Source: Selaginella moellendorffii
Lineage: Eukaryota; Streptophyta; Lycopodiopsida; Selaginellales; Selaginellaceae
Direction of reading: 5' to 3'
Assembly (NCBI RefSeq): GCF_000143415.4
Contig: NW_003314393.1
Span: 278,475-342,474 of the forward strand
DNA length: 64,000 bases
In this document: positions 46,390 through 57,497 of the stretch, piece after piece
Numbering within the stretch: the first letter of the stretch is position 1
Layout of the letters: each line of letters begins with the position of its first letter
Notes under the pieces: model-generated
Databases searched by the model: none
What the model was told of the DNA's origin: nothing
The model's input: the letters and a program-made list of their open reading frames with translations, nothing else
Made by a program: the position numbers and the translations under genes

Positions 46390-47293
46390 TGTCGCGAATG
46401 TGACTTCGGGTATTGAAAGTTACCTGTCAGCTAGTCCTTACGGACACTCTTACCTTATTGCCACAATGGCAAGAGGTCGGTATTGCTAGACCCGTTATCA
46501 GTTTCCCACTTGAGCTAGTTGAGAAACTGGTCAATGACCGTGTACTTAGATCGGATAAACATAAGGTATGAACCCTATGTGTTTCTTGCTGAGCATACTC
46601 GGCCTGCTTTGAGAAACTCCTGTCATTGGCTTGCACTTGCTAGTGTCAAGAACCCCCACGATATTGAGATTGGTCCCTTAATATCGCTAAATGACAGCTT
46701 ACCGTGTCTGCCAAACACCCTCACTATCATACCCTTAATGTTGGTCTCATTTTGGTCCCAAATGCTATTTATGGAAAGGGTCCAGATTTGCACATTTGGC
46801 ATATCTATGGAATGTAGAGATCGTCCTGAACACAATAGTGTTCGTCCCGTGTCCAAATTCACAATCTAAGAACATTCCATATTTAATAAGTTTCGAGCTT
46901 GTCCCAGAGACTAACTCCTGATACTAAGGGAGGCTTGGGGTGAAAGCCCAAAGCATGTGTTCCTCAAGGGGGGGGGGGGCTGTGGGGGGTTCCAAATGTA
47001 TAGTAGGGATAGTGGGTAGGTCGGGTATGGTCGACCAACCTGAGGCATAGTCTAGCTCCCACTTGCGTGCCTGTCCTTGTTTTGCGTCCGGCTTGGGTCT
47101 AAGCCCAAGCTCCACACCATGCTAGCTGGTGGAGTACCCATGTCCTCGCGTTAGGCCACCGGTATGCCGAAATAGCGCCAGACTTCGTTTTGCTCTGTTT
47201 TGCGTGCTGGTCCAGAGAGTTTAGGTTCCGCTTCATGGTGTTATCCCATGGTAAATCACCATAGGATAAAGGGTCAAAACCACGTGTGCTACA
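46390..47293 (+). repeat. X-type 3' LTR of composite element, internally deleted
   Basis: 904 bp, beginning TGTCGCGAATG and ending GTGTGCTACA. Compared with the 1,145-bp X LTRs it lacks about 240 bp near 47213, including the ACGTGGC cluster. Confidence 0.85.
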
Positions 47294-47298
47294 GGTTA

Positions 47299-48420
47299 TC
47301 ACATCAAGCAATCACCATGATGCGAGAGGCAAAAGGCACTCCCTACTCTTTGGTTTCCAAGGTTAAGGAGGAATCAAAAATAGATGAGCCCCCTGAGCCC
47401 AAGGTTTCTCCAGACTCCAGGGTTCATGCCATTTTCCTAGGTGATGACAAGGACCCAGTCTTTATCGCCACATTGCTTGCTTCAACGAACGCAACAAAGC
47501 TCTTGGATCTCCTTCACTGTTTCAAGGACGTGTTCCCTTGGGACTACAGCCAGCTTCTAGGAGTTCCCATGGACACGATCATGCACAGTATTATGCTTTC
47601 AGAGTCAGCCAAACCAGTCTGTTAAAAGATGTGGCGTTTTAGCCCGGCAGCTCACTCCGAGATGACGTTGGAGATCGAGCGACTTCTGGCAGCCGGCTTT
47701 ATTTACCCCTTGGAGAGCTCCAAGTGGGTGGCAAATCTCGTCCTTGCATGCAAGGCAAATGGAAAACTTCGCCTCTACGTTGACTTTCGAGACTTGAACA
47801 AGGCAACTTCAAAAGATCACTTTTCGACTCCATTTATCGATGCGATTGTGGATGAGATGGCTGGACACTGGTACTACTCTTTCATGGATGGCTTTTCAGG
47901 GTACAACCAGATCTTCATTCATCCGGATCATTGAGATCTTATGGCCTTCTAGACACCTTGGGGTGTCTTTGCTTTCAATGTCCTCCCATTTGGCTTGTGT
48001 AATGCCGGAGCTACTTTTCAGCGCTTTATGACCCACGCCTTTCACAACTTGATTGAAGGCACCTTGAGGGTGTATATGGATGATCTGTGCACGACCTTTT
48101 ACTCCTTTGAGGATCACCTTATGCACTTGGAACAGATCTTCACTTGCTGCCGACAACACAGGTTTTCATTGAACCCGGCAAAATGTAAATTTAGGGTGAT
48201 TGAAGGCTGGTTACTAGGCTTTGATGTCTCACAGGATGGGATCAAGCCCCAAGTAGCCAAGGTGCAGGAGATTCTAGATCATAACCCACCAACCAACTTG
48301 AAGCAGCTTCGCAGCTTCCTCGGGCAAACGGGTTTCTTTCGCCGTTTCCTCCACAACTATGCTGCATATACACGGCCTTTGATAGCTCTACTACAACACA
48401 ATGTTCCATTTGTCTAGGGT
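47299..48420 (+). pseudogene. Reverse transcriptase region of outer Tat-like element
   Basis: Follows ..LSHQAITMMREAK of the extra RNase H in frame. It shows LLHCFKDVFPWDYSQLLGVP, LYVDFRDLNKATSKDHF, FMDGFSGYNQI, then LPFGLCNAGATFQRFM and the active-site YMDDL (48075-48089), GFDVSQDGIKPQ and LRSFLGQTGFFRRF. It is broken by stops at 47624, 47933 and 47950 and by small frame changes. The DFRDLNKA form fits the Tat/Athila side of Ty3/Gypsy. Confidence 0.85.
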
Positions 48421-48660
48421 GAGTCCCAGCAACAAGCCTTTGAATCACTGAAGTAGTCACTCCGCACAGCCCCGGTACTCCAACCACCAGAGCGTCAACT
48501 TCCTTTTGACATTTACATCACAATGGGTACAGAGGCTTTTGGAGTATGCCTTTGCCAATGTTCACAGCCTGGCAAACCACCACATGCAACATACTATGCC
48601 TCACATTCATTTAAGGAGACTGAGAAGAAGTACGTGGATGCGGAATAAGAAGCAGTGGTT
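48421..48660 (+). pseudogene. RNase H (Ty3-type) of outer Tat-like element
   Basis: Short in-frame blocks LRTAPVLQPPERQLPFDIYI, TEAFGVCL and HATYYASHSFKETEKKYVDAE match the RT-linked Gypsy RNase H. With the extra RNase H at 32831 this element has two RNase H domains on opposite sides of RT. Confidence 0.75.
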
Positions 48661-48879
48661 GTTGTTTACACCTTGCTGTGTACACCTTGGATTCAGGTTA
48701 GTTCCCAACAGATTCCTCACCCGTGAAACAAAAGGCATTGGAGATCCAAGCATGGGGGTTTTGCCTTCTCGACGGACACCTTTATAGGAGGACTTCTCAG
48801 GAAGTTTTGTTGCAGTGTGTGGGGGAACACGAGGTCCTTGAGCTCCTTTGCGCTTTCCACTCTTGTGCGGGGCATTTCT

Positions 48880-49645
48880 CGGGATAGGTCACAGCACAGC
48901 TCCTCTTGCGCCATGGCTACTTTTGGCCTCGGATTCACCAGGACAGCTTGGCCTATGCAAAGGCGTGTGAGCAGTGCCAACGGTTCAACCCCCGGAGCCA
49001 TGTTCCACATCTTCCTTTCCAGCTCATCACTTCTCTGGGTCCCTTTTTCCAGTGGGGACTTGACTTCGTCGGCCCGATAAACCCACCGAGCTCAAAAGGA
49101 CAGCGATACATCATCGTGGCAATGGACTATTTCACAAAATGGGTTGAGGCCACCCCTCTACGACAGCCAGATCAACAGTCTACAGCAAAGTTTGTCTACG
49201 AGTACATCATTTGCTGATTTAGAGTTCCTGCTGTTTTGATTTCCGATCGCGGCAACGGCTTCCTTAGATAGGTGATGCAGCATCTTCTCCAGCAGTTGCA
49301 GGTCAAGCACATGAAGAGTAGCAGCTATTATCTTGAGTGCAATGGCCAGGCAAAGTCCAGCAACAAGATATTGAAGACAGTCATCTCAAAGCTTGTGGAG
49401 GATCACCCAAGGCACTGGCACGAGCACTTGGTTACGGCATTGTGGGCCTTTCAGACCCCCTTCAAGACATCCATCTCTGCAACCCCATTCTCCCTTGTCT
49501 ATGGGATAGAGGCCATGCTTTCAGTGGAGATCCAGGTGCCATCACTCTCACTTTCACTTCGATACGCAGCAATAATGCAGCTTAGCGATGGGGACAAGCT
49601 TCATGCACGTGACTTGGAGGTTCTTGCCTTGAAAGAATAGCAACG
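48880..49645 (+). pseudogene. Integrase region of outer Tat-like element
   Basis: Zinc-binding module remnant MRHGYFWPRIHQD..CEQCQRFNP, then the core with GLDFVGPINPPS, AMDYFTKWVEA and ISDRGNGF, then SSSYYLECNGQAKSSNKI. Stops at about 49217 and 49269 break the frame. The C-terminal part (DNLVLL-like) continues in broken frames to about 49760. Confidence 0.85.
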
Positions 49646-50391
49646 ATCCACATTGGAACATCTACTTTGAGGCAAGCTGAAGATCAAGTCAGTCATTGAT
49701 CACCAACGTTCTGCCAAACCATTCCAGAATGGCGATCTTGTTCTACTTAAGGTGTTTACACAGCGAGAGCAGGTGGTTACTAGGTACAGGTTACAAGTCC
49801 CCAGTTACTGGTTACTAGTTACCAGTTACCAGTTACCAGCTACTCCCAGTGGTCAGCGCTTACTCTACAGGCCAATGGTTATCAATGGCCACCTTTTCAG
49901 AGTGCCACCACCATCTTGGTGCTCCACCATATCACTCCATCTTTCATCATTTCCACACTTACCACCCTTGGGCAACAGATCCTCTCTTCTACCTCTCTTT
50001 CTTTCTCAATTTCAGCCTATCCTTGGAGCATACCAGAAGTCATCAAAAGGCTACATTTGCATATTACACTTTCCTGAGCCAAAATCTAGGTATAGGTTAA
50101 GTTCTTTGGGTGCTCACTCTTTTTCCTCTATTTTCCTTCTATTTTCACACTTTTTCTACACTTTTCTTCAACTTCAAGGTTCTGTTTGACTACAGGATTT
50201 CCCACCGGGTTTTCCTCCCTATCTCCAAACTTCACACCTACCTCTTTTCTTTCTTTTCCACTTTGTTTTCTAGAGTTTCTACTATTTCACGTAGCTACCA
50301 GCACCCTAAACCCATCAGTAGCAGAGGTACACTCTACACTCTTCAGACGGTTCTCACGCATCTGGAGCGAGCACGATCCACCGTGGTTGCA

Positions 50392-50578
50392 TGTTAGGGC
50401 ATGGCCACCGAGAGAGTGAAAGAGAGAGAGGGAATATTCTAGTCCTCAAAATATTCCCCATCTTCTTTGTATAAAACCCTTGCCCCACAAGGGCAAGGGG
50501 GGGCATTTTGCAAAGGGCGTTGAAGCATTTCTCGTGTTTAAGCGAGCCTTGGGGGAAGCACCCCTCCTTCCCCCAACA
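50392..50578 (+). repeat. Tat-like LTR D (3' LTR of outer element)
   Basis: 187 bp, TGTTAGGGC..CCCCCAACA. It is preceded by 3' UTR homologous to that before LTR C. The following bases (AAGGCAG) do not match the 5 bp before LTR A (TGGGT) and belong to a different, minus-strand element. Confidence 0.85.
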
Positions 50579-51640
50579 AAGGCAGTAAGGTGTTCCGCCG
50601 CTCACTTGATGAAAAGATCACTCGCACAAAGATGAGATCACCCACTTTATATTCTCTGAATTAATGATGCTCATTAGCAAACTTCTCTGCTTTATCCTAA
50701 GCTGCCTACAAATTCCATTTGCACACCACCAGAATCTCATCAAGTTCTGTGGCCAAATTAGTCGCCTCAAAATCAAGCTTATCTTGAATTTCCTTACTCA
50801 AATCCAATCCCAACTCCACCACTATTTGGGGATGCCTTCCAAACATGGCAAAGTAAGGACTTAGTTTGGTTCCACTGTATTGGCTATTATTGTAAGCAAA
50901 TTGCACCAATGGAAGATAAAGAACTCACTATCCTGGCTTTTGACCAATGCTACAATGTAACATATCCTCCACCACCTGATTTACACATTTAGTTTGCCCA
51001 TCCGTTTAAGGATTATCTCCACTCGAGAGTTTCAAAGTCACTTGCATAGCCTTTGTAAAGCTCTTCCAAAATCCACTGGTGAACTTTGAAACTTGATCAC
51101 TAATAATGTCCTTCGAGAAACCAAAATCAGGAAAAAACCTTCTCCAAATAAACCGCAACCAAGTCTAAAGTAGTGATAATCTTCTGAAGAGCCAACAATG
51201 GCATATACTTCGTCAACTAATCCACTATGACCCATCCTTGCTCTTTTTGCCTTTGTGTTTGTAGCAAACAAGTGATGAAATCCATAAAGATACTACACCA
51301 ACAGCTCTACGGAATAGGTAAAAGTTGCAAAAATCCCCCCCGGCTTCTCCCATGGCACTTTAACCTGCTGACAAAGCTTGCATGATTTACAATACTTGAG
51401 GATATCAATTTTCATATTCCTCCAATAAAAATTGAGGTTTAGTCTCCCTAGACCATGCTATGCCACTTCTTGAGGTTCCTCACCACCCAACCACCCCCGA
51501 GCTACCTCCAAAGCTCCACTATACTGCCATTCCACTATGAGCCCTAGGGTAGGTTAAGTCCTAACATGCCTTAATATACCTTTTAGCCTCCCTTTGACCA
51601 ATGTTGACCACATGGTCAAAGCCTTATATTGGTAGCCAAG
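50579..51640 (-). pseudogene. Decayed integrase of another Gypsy element (family W), minus strand
   Basis: Minus-strand blocks QFAYNNSQYSGTKLSPYF, FGRHPQIVVELGLDLSKEI and FEATNLATELDEILVV closely match the + strand copy at 55678-56297. Upstream, KSCKLCQQVKVPWEKPGG (zinc module) is visible near 51340-51400. Sequence from 51430 to 51636 resembles the LTR-like segment at 56372-56580. Many stops are present. Confidence 0.75.
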
Positions 51641-51836
51641 GACATTTACAGACAACAGCAACAAACTACAACCACCCGAGCAAAAGGAAAGAAGAAGGTG
51701 ATTGTTTAGTCAGTCAAAGATCCCTTGATATCAATTGCAAGTGACTCTCTATTTGCACCAAATTTAGTAACATAGTGAGTGGCTTGTAAACTCCCCTTCA
51801 AGTCACTACTCTCATCTCCTCCTAGGATCTAGCTTA
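51641..51836 (+). repeat. Fragment of Tat-like gag
   Basis: Matches 24960-25160 of the outer element (TTGGTAGCCAAGGA..AAACTCCCCTTCAAGTC). Here the frame reads CAG where both larger copies have TAG. It is short, flanked by unrelated sequence, and evidently an old relic. Confidence 0.75.
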
Positions 51837-52153
51837 GGTAGATTTTGAACTTATGAGTTGAGCTTACGACTTCTCAAACACAAGAAAAACATTGGCTCAT
51901 CTTAAACCAACATTTTTTCATCTTTCCAATTTTGATTTAATCTATATTTCCAAGTAAATTCAACCAATAAAATACAAATATAAATATAGATCCAAACATT
52001 AAAAGCAATCTAAAAACACTTCTCAAGCTCCACAATTGTAAGGCTTGCTTGTGGATGTGATGGTTGATCTTAGGATCTTGGTTTAGTTCTTGCATATAAA
52101 GGTATTAAATGTGCTTGCAGGCTAAATATATCTTTCCAATGTTCTCCATTTAT

Positions 52154-53958
52154 CAATGGGGTTTTATTTAGTTTAGCCTCTATAAACCATAGAGTCCGAT
52201 TTCGACATGCTCGAAACCGGGAAAGAGCTCTTCAAGATTTTTAGGGGGGGTGGGACGAGGGGGACGAAGTAGAACTGGTACTCGAGCCCGTGATGTCTGA
52301 GCTCCAAGCTTTCGAAGTTCCTGATGTGGAACTCTGTCGACTCGGGGAGGTACACGTGCTTTCGTTCCTGAACATGTGCTGCCAAATCCATATTGGTGGC
52401 TTCCACGTCCATTCTTCTTCTCCAGCCTCGCTTCTTCCTCTAAAAAACAGCCACAGCTTCTTCTCCTTCGCTATCTTCCCTTCCTCGCCTCGTTTGATCA
52501 GCGTGTCCAGGCGGGCCGCGAGTGAGACGATCAGTCTGGACCAAACCTTTGAGATAGTTGCTCGAGCCGAGGGGTCCGTGTCCTCGAACAGCCTGGCGCA
52601 GCGAGCCTTCCATATCTCTGCTAGTGTGCATCCCCGAAGCGCATCAAAGAGCTCCTGGTGGAGGTGCGTAATGTGTGTCCGAGTTTGGTTGAGTTGATCA
52701 AAGTGTGGGGCCTCATTGTGTCTCCACTTCCATGCATCAGGATTCTTTGTTTTTCCTTGGATGAAGCTACCCCAGAGTGCTGATTCGTATGTGATTGCAG
52801 CTCCTCCGGTTGACGTTTGTTTGAGCACCGCTGCTGCACCTTCCCATACTTCCTGTGCTGCCGGACATTCCCATAAGATGTGTCGCTGTGTTTCTGTGGC
52901 GCCACAGGTCTTGCAGGCTGTGTTCGGAAGATGTATGGCAACCAGGGAGGGAAGACGTTCTTGTTGGGCCAGCCACATGAAGTAGCGGTTCTTAGCTGAC
53001 CAGCGCCCTTTCCAGATCTTGTTGATGCAGTGTGAGTGGTTCCTGGAACGGATCTGTTGGGCCTTTGCTTTCCGGATGAGGGAGGATCGAGTTGGCACCC
53101 TGATCAGCTTGCGGCCCAGCTTGGTCTCGTACTGGAAGAAGTCCTTGCACGTGGTTCCCCTCCAATGCCACTCTGCAGGATCCCACTTGAGTTCGTCCAG
53201 GGTTTGTTGGCGGAACCAGTAGAGGCGGGCATATTGGTTTTTTGGGATCAGTGGATCAACGTTGGCAGTTTTTTTCTCCATTTGAATCACTCTGATCGGT
53301 TTGGCCCTGCTCATGTCGGGGAGGTCCTCGTACTCGGGGGTAACGATGGGGTACAAGCGTCCAGCCTGTCCTGCCTTGAAGACTAGTCCCGATGCCATGT
53401 TGGGGAGGGTGCATACGATCGATTCGTCCAGCTTCCACCAACGATGGTGTTGATCCTCTTGCAGGTTTAGTCGTTCAAGGCATGCGTGTTTGGCTGCTAA
53501 AAAGGCTGTCTGGAATTTACGCATCCTGTGTTCTGAGATGGTTAATCCGTAGAAAGTACTGATGCGGTCGCGATTGTGGGCCGTCTGGTTGGGCTGGATC
53601 ATGGTGTCTGCCTCTGCGAAGGTTCTCATCCCTGCTCGGTGCAGGTCTCTGCATGTCTGGTCCAGGCCGCGATCCTCTGAAGCTCCGAGCGTTTTACCGT
53701 TGACCGCGAAGAGTTTGCTTAGGAAAATTGGCTGCCGGTCCAGTTGTTCTTTGGTACGAGGTGGTTTACGTTCCAGCTTGCACTTGAATTGCCTCCAGAG
53801 CTTGAACAGCTTTCCTGAGAACGTGTGAGCCTTTGTCATTTTGAGTTTGGTGTCTGAGAAGAGCCATTGTTCGTCTGGCGCCCAGTTTTGTCTGGTGTGC
53901 TCGTTCCTGTCCGGGAGGACTTTCAAAAATTGTGCTCGCAGCAGTATTCTCCATGGTT
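52154..53958 (-). mobile_element. 5'-truncated LINE insertion
   Basis: Bounded by a 16-bp direct repeat, AATGTTCTCCATTTAT, at 52138-52153 and 53959-53974, typical of target-primed reverse transcription. The element starts mid-ORF (WRILLRAQFLKVLPDR) and ends after a short 3' UTR (AAATAAAACCCCATTG on the minus strand) without a clear poly(A). Confidence 0.85.
52241..53957 (-). CDS. LINE ORF2 C-terminal part with zf-RVT module
   Basis: The frame is open from the 5' truncation to TAA at 52241-52243, about 571 codons. It corresponds to the region downstream of RT in plant L1-type ORF2 proteins. The zf-RVT signature NRYFMWLAQQERLPS.. with CKTCGATETQRHILWEC is at about 52847-52995. The tail is Ser/Thr/Pro-rich. 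The RT and endonuclease domains are absent because of the truncation. The uninterrupted frame suggests a fairly recent insertion. Confidence 0.85.
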
Positions 53959-54340
53959 AATGTTCTCCATTTATGTAAAATCTGGACAGGTACAAGATGG
54001 ATTTTTGTATATTCTAAAAGTGTAGCTCATATCTTTTGACAACTCAATCACAACAACAAACTCTTTAACCATAGCATTGATGTAATTTGTCTTTGTGATT
54101 GTGCACTTTAATTCGTTTGCCAGCTTGATCTTTTCTTGCATACCTTTCAAAATGGAAGACTTATATTATACAGCCTTCCCATTCCTAGCTGGTCGTGTAT
54201 GCTGGTCTAGTGTTGACATTGGTGGCATAATAGTATCAATAGCAACATTTGAGGAAGTCTTCAGCTTGAAACCTACTCCCTCTAGACTTTCAATCTCTTT
54301 TTTCAAAAGATTGCAGCTTCACTTAGCAGCTTCACAGAAT

Positions 54341-54596
54341 CCGGCTTTAAAATAATTGAGCTGTGGATCCCACTTGTATGAGTAACAATAGTTCCACAAT
54401 AGTAAATCCAACTTGACTGACAGCCCTTTATCCCTAGATCTCGACAGCCCTAGAAACATGGCATTGCTAAAGAACTTGAACTTATGCGAGACACTGAGCT
54501 CGACTCCTAATCATTCCGGAGCAACGTGCATTGCTTTTGGCACTGACTCTTTGAATTACCCAATTGATACAAGAAATTGGCTTACGAGTAATAACT
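54341..54596. other. Unassigned intergenic sequence
   Basis: AT-rich sequence between the SWIM remnant and a decayed LTR fragment. I see no gene, repeat or structure that I can support. Confidence 0.4.
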
Positions 54597-54900
54597 GTCG
54601 CAAATATAACTTTAGGTATCAAAAGTTACCTATCAGCTAGTCCTTTCAGATATTCTTTTCTTACTGCCATAATTGTAGGAGGTTGGTATTGCTAGACCCT
54701 TTATCAGTTCAAGTGTTAGTAAACTAGACTTTGCATTTATACTTGGCCGGACAAGCATAGGGAAAGAATTCCTAAGTGTCTATTTAGCCAAGCATACTTG
54801 GCCCGGCTTATTAATTCTCTTTTGCTCTATCTTGCACTGGCTTGACAAAAACCCTTGCATATTGAGATTAATATCTTAATATTGTTGGATGATAGCTTAC
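54597..54900 (+). repeat. Decayed fragment of LTR X
   Basis: GTCGCAAATATAACTTTAGG, then AAAGTTACCTATCAGCTAGT and TTGGTATTGCTAGACCC match the first 300 bp or so of LTR X (35736 onward), with many substitutions. This is the oldest member of that family in the window. Confidence 0.75.
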
Positions 54901-55677
54901 CATGCTGCAAGCGACTAAATTTTCCATTCTATTTTAGTCACTTAACCACACCTCCAACCACTTGGAGGAGTCTCACTCACAACCTCCCTAAGTCCCATTT
55001 TGGACTTGAACTTGCTAGCCCCGAGAATGGCATCCCTGCCACTCAACCTTTGTACTCGATCCAAGTGCTTCACGTGTCCGATCTCGTGACCGACACCCCA
55101 AGGTACCATTGACATATCAGCCTGTTACGCTAAGCCATGCCCCTTCACCTTGGTTACACCGATGGTCTAACACCACCTGCATCACAGTCCCGTCTCTCCA
55201 GGACAGGGCCATCCGTCCATGAGTGATCATTCCAGATCCACTCTTTAGCATCCTCAGGATGTCCACAGACACGGGGATTAGCCTTCCCCAATACCCCTTT
55301 CCTAGTCCCCACCAAGTCCCTTTCTGCCCATGGCCGTGTTCGCCAACACTGCCACTAGATCGAGGCTCACATGCCCGACCACTAAGTCCCACGGTCCTTG
55401 GGGACTTCCTCACCACCCGACTGTATCTTTGGTCACTACACCAGAGGACTACTCCTCTTCCTTTCCACAGTCTGGGCCTTTGGGACAACATTTCGGAACA
55501 CCGTGGCTTTACGCGGACCTCATGGGTATTCTCCCCGCCTTCCGCCTTTGGGTGCTCTAGCCATGGGCTTAGAGCGAGGTTCCATTGAGCTACGCCGAGT
55601 ATCCAAGTAGGTAGTGCCACCCACATTTGGACTGGGAGCATCGGCCAGTCGATCTCCCAGGGGAACTAGAGCCAGCT
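54901..55677. other. Unidentified interspersed sequence ahead of a Gypsy integrase
   Basis: C-rich sequence with no match elsewhere in the window. It ends sharply at the start of integrase-coding sequence (55678), so it is probably part of an inserted or rearranged element. A 174-codon minus-strand frame (55117-55641) has no recognisable domain. Confidence 0.4.
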
Positions 55678-56297
55678 CCCCCGTGGTGGAGGATATACTA
55701 CGTTGTAACATTGGTCAAAGGCAAGGACAATGGGATTTATATCTTCCGTTGATGCAATTTGCTTACAACAATAGCCAACACAGTGGAACTAGGCTAAGTC
55801 CTTACTTTGCCATATTTGGAAGGCATCCTCGAACAGCAGTGGAGTTGGGATTGCATTTGAGTAAAGACATTCAAGATAAGCTTGATTCCGAGGCAATTGA
55901 TCTGACAACAGAATTTGATGAGATTCTGGTGGTGTGCAAACAGAATTTGCAAGCAGCTCAGGATAGAGCGGAGAAGTTTGCCAATGAGCATCGCCAATTC
56001 CGGGAATATAAGGTGGGTGATCTCATCTTTGTATGTGTGATCTTTCCGTCAAGTGAGCGGCAAAACACCTTGGTGCCTTTACGGACAGGGAAGAGTGATA
56101 AACTTTCCTATCGATATGCTGGTCCATATGAAGTGCTGGAGCACATTGGTAAAGCGGCTTATAGGGTGCAGTTGCCAGCTGGGGTGAAAATTCATCCGGT
56201 ATTTTATGTCAACCAATTGAAAGGTGTACTATCTCAAAGAGACAAGCCCAATGCCTCCTTGATGTATACGGTTGTGGACAATGGACCAGGAGCTTGA
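55678..56297 (+). CDS. Gypsy family W integrase C-terminal fragment
   Basis: Open for about 205 codons to TGA. It shows VVEDILRCNIGQRQGQWDLY, LMQFAYNNSQHSGTRLSPYF, a long helical segment (LHLSKDIQDKLDSEAID), then RYAGPYEVLEHIGKAAYRV and VFYVNQLKG. This is the end of the integrase core and the GPY/F module. No chromodomain follows. The 5' part of the element is missing, cut at 55678. Confidence 0.85.
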
Positions 56298-56582
56298 GCA
56301 GGGTTCCCTAGAAAGGGTGATCACTTGTACAACTTGTCCTTGGGACAAGGACTTTGTTGGGGGGGAAGAATTGTTAGGCACCATCTTTGACTACATGGTC
56401 AACATCGGTCAAAGGGAGGCTCAAGGGTATATTAAGGTATGTTAGGGTGGAGGACTTAACCTACCCTAGGGCTCACAGTGGAGCAGTGGCGCAGTGGAGC
56501 TTTTGAGGTAGCTCGGGGGTGGTTGGGTGGTGAGGAACCTTAAGAGGTGCCATAGCATAGTCTAGGGCAACTAGATTTTTGT
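56298..56582 (+). repeat. Polypurine tract and LTR start of Gypsy family W
   Basis: TTGGGGGGGAAGAA (about 56357-56370) is a polypurine tract, followed by TGTTAGGCACCATC (56372), a plausible LTR start. Part of this sequence is repeated in reverse at 51430-51636. The LTR's far end cannot be fixed because LINE-like coding sequence begins near 56583. Confidence 0.6.
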
Positions 56583-57497
56583 CTTTTTGCGCTAGATCAT
56601 AACACCCGTCCCCAAACACACTCTCAGAAAGGTACACATGATGGTTCATAAGTATGTGCAGTGGGGTGTGCTTGTCATGGGTAGGATCATTGTAAAGGTT
56701 GCATGGCAATCAACAACACATCCACGAGTCCTAGGAGGACTTGGAGTGATCGATCCGAGCGACATGGCAAATGCACTATGGTACAAAATCCTCCTTATGG
56801 GCCTCCAACCAGGTAACCAACCTTGGAGGCTCATGTTCAGATAGAGCTTGTTGGCAATCCGGCCGAGGCACAACACTGCTAGACTGTGGGAGGAGGATCC
56901 ACGCTGGCTTTTTGCTGAAGGGCTGAAGCAAGTAGTCAAGGGTGGCACACTGGTTCAAGGGTATCTCAGGCTATGGAGCGAGTTTCCAGTCAGTAGGGAA
57001 ATGCCTAGGCACTGTCTCAAGCCTAGAGACTTTGTGGCTCTGCAACGGGACGTGGAGCCAGGCAGGGAACGAGTCAGCTTAGCAGCCTGGACATGGGCAT
57101 TCATGGCCCCAACACCAGCTTGGGAGGATGACAATGTGGAGGTGTGGTTTGTTGTGTCTCCCAAACAGAATATTGGGTGTCCTTTTTGGATTATGAGAAG
57201 CGACATGCTGCTGCCAACAGGAGATGAACAGGCCATGCCGACAGTGATGGATGATGAAGTCAAGGGTAGGATTCGAGTAGTATGATAGGCCCCGAGGTAG
57301 TTGGTGGTGGTTCAATCAATGGCCACACTACAGAGGGATGGCATTCTTAGATGGTGGCGATAGCAACTCATCGAGGATTTAGATTGGGACCTAGTAGCAT
57401 GGAAATGAGGAACAAAGAGCTTTTTCTTGTTTGAAGTCAAGGAAGCACGGGATGGTCTCTTGACTAGTAGGGAGGAAGCCCAAGGGGAGATTCCCAA
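56583..57497 (+). pseudogene. Decayed LINE ORF2 fragment, left part
   Basis: KVAWQSTTHPRVLGGLGVID, then LRLWSEFPVSREMPRHCLKP and VWFVVSPKQNIGCPF fit the region after RT in plant LINE ORF2. A stop at 56842-56844 and further stops after 57285 break it. The sequence continues beyond the solo LTR at 58581. Confidence 0.7.

Larger units (their letters stand above)
33274..47293 (+). mobile_element. Composite non-coding LTR element, with Z-type 5' end and X-type 3' end
   Basis: The whole block lies inside the extra RNase H of the outer element, with target copies GATTA (33269-33273) and GGTTA (47294-47298), one mismatch. It starts with a Z-type LTR (TGTAGCACATG) and ends with an X-type LTR (46390-47293). 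The internal region, 33948-35574 plus 43034-46389, matches the internal region of element X and has no gag or pol. The short LTR at the left and the 0.9-kb LTR at the right do not match as a pair, so the element is chimeric or has been rearranged. Confidence 0.75.
22498..50578 (+). mobile_element. Tat-like Ty3/Gypsy element (outer element of the nest)
   Basis: LTRs 22498-22685 and 50392-50578 (about 187 bp) begin TGTTAGGG and end in CCCCCAAYA, with a GA-rich stretch and TATAAAACCC. The primer-binding site after the left LTR is TGGTGAATTCGGCGTGACGC (22688-22707). Own sequence is 22498-26145, 32409-33273 and 47294-50578, interrupted by two insertions. Gene order is gag, protease, an extra RNase H, RT, RNase H, integrase. 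The coding regions are decayed. Flanks of the two LTRs share no target duplication and differ in origin, so the ends may have been rearranged. Confidence 0.8.
51990..54340 (-). pseudogene. SWIM zinc-finger gene remnant split by a LINE
   Basis: On the minus strand, 54118-53985 reads CTITKTNYINAMVKEFVVVI, then ELSKDMSYTF and NPSCTCPDF. Skipping the LINE (52154-53958) and one target copy, the sequence continues GKIYLACKHI (52137-52100). CxCPDF..CKH is the SWIM signature found in MULE-type transposases and related plant proteins. One TAA lies in the target-site segment between the two halves. I infer a fragment of a MULE-like transposase or a host SWIM protein. The rest is not recognisable. Confidence 0.55.

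Noticed and set aside
22498-50578. LTRs A and D as a clean pair with target duplication
   Set aside because: The flanks TGGGT and AAGGC do not match and belong to different elements, so the pairing rests on collinear internal sequence only.
55123-55710. A 588-bp solo LTR with TGTTACGC and TTGTAACA ends
   Set aside because: Integrase-coding sequence (VVEDILRCNIGQRQG) runs through the supposed right end, and there is no target duplication.
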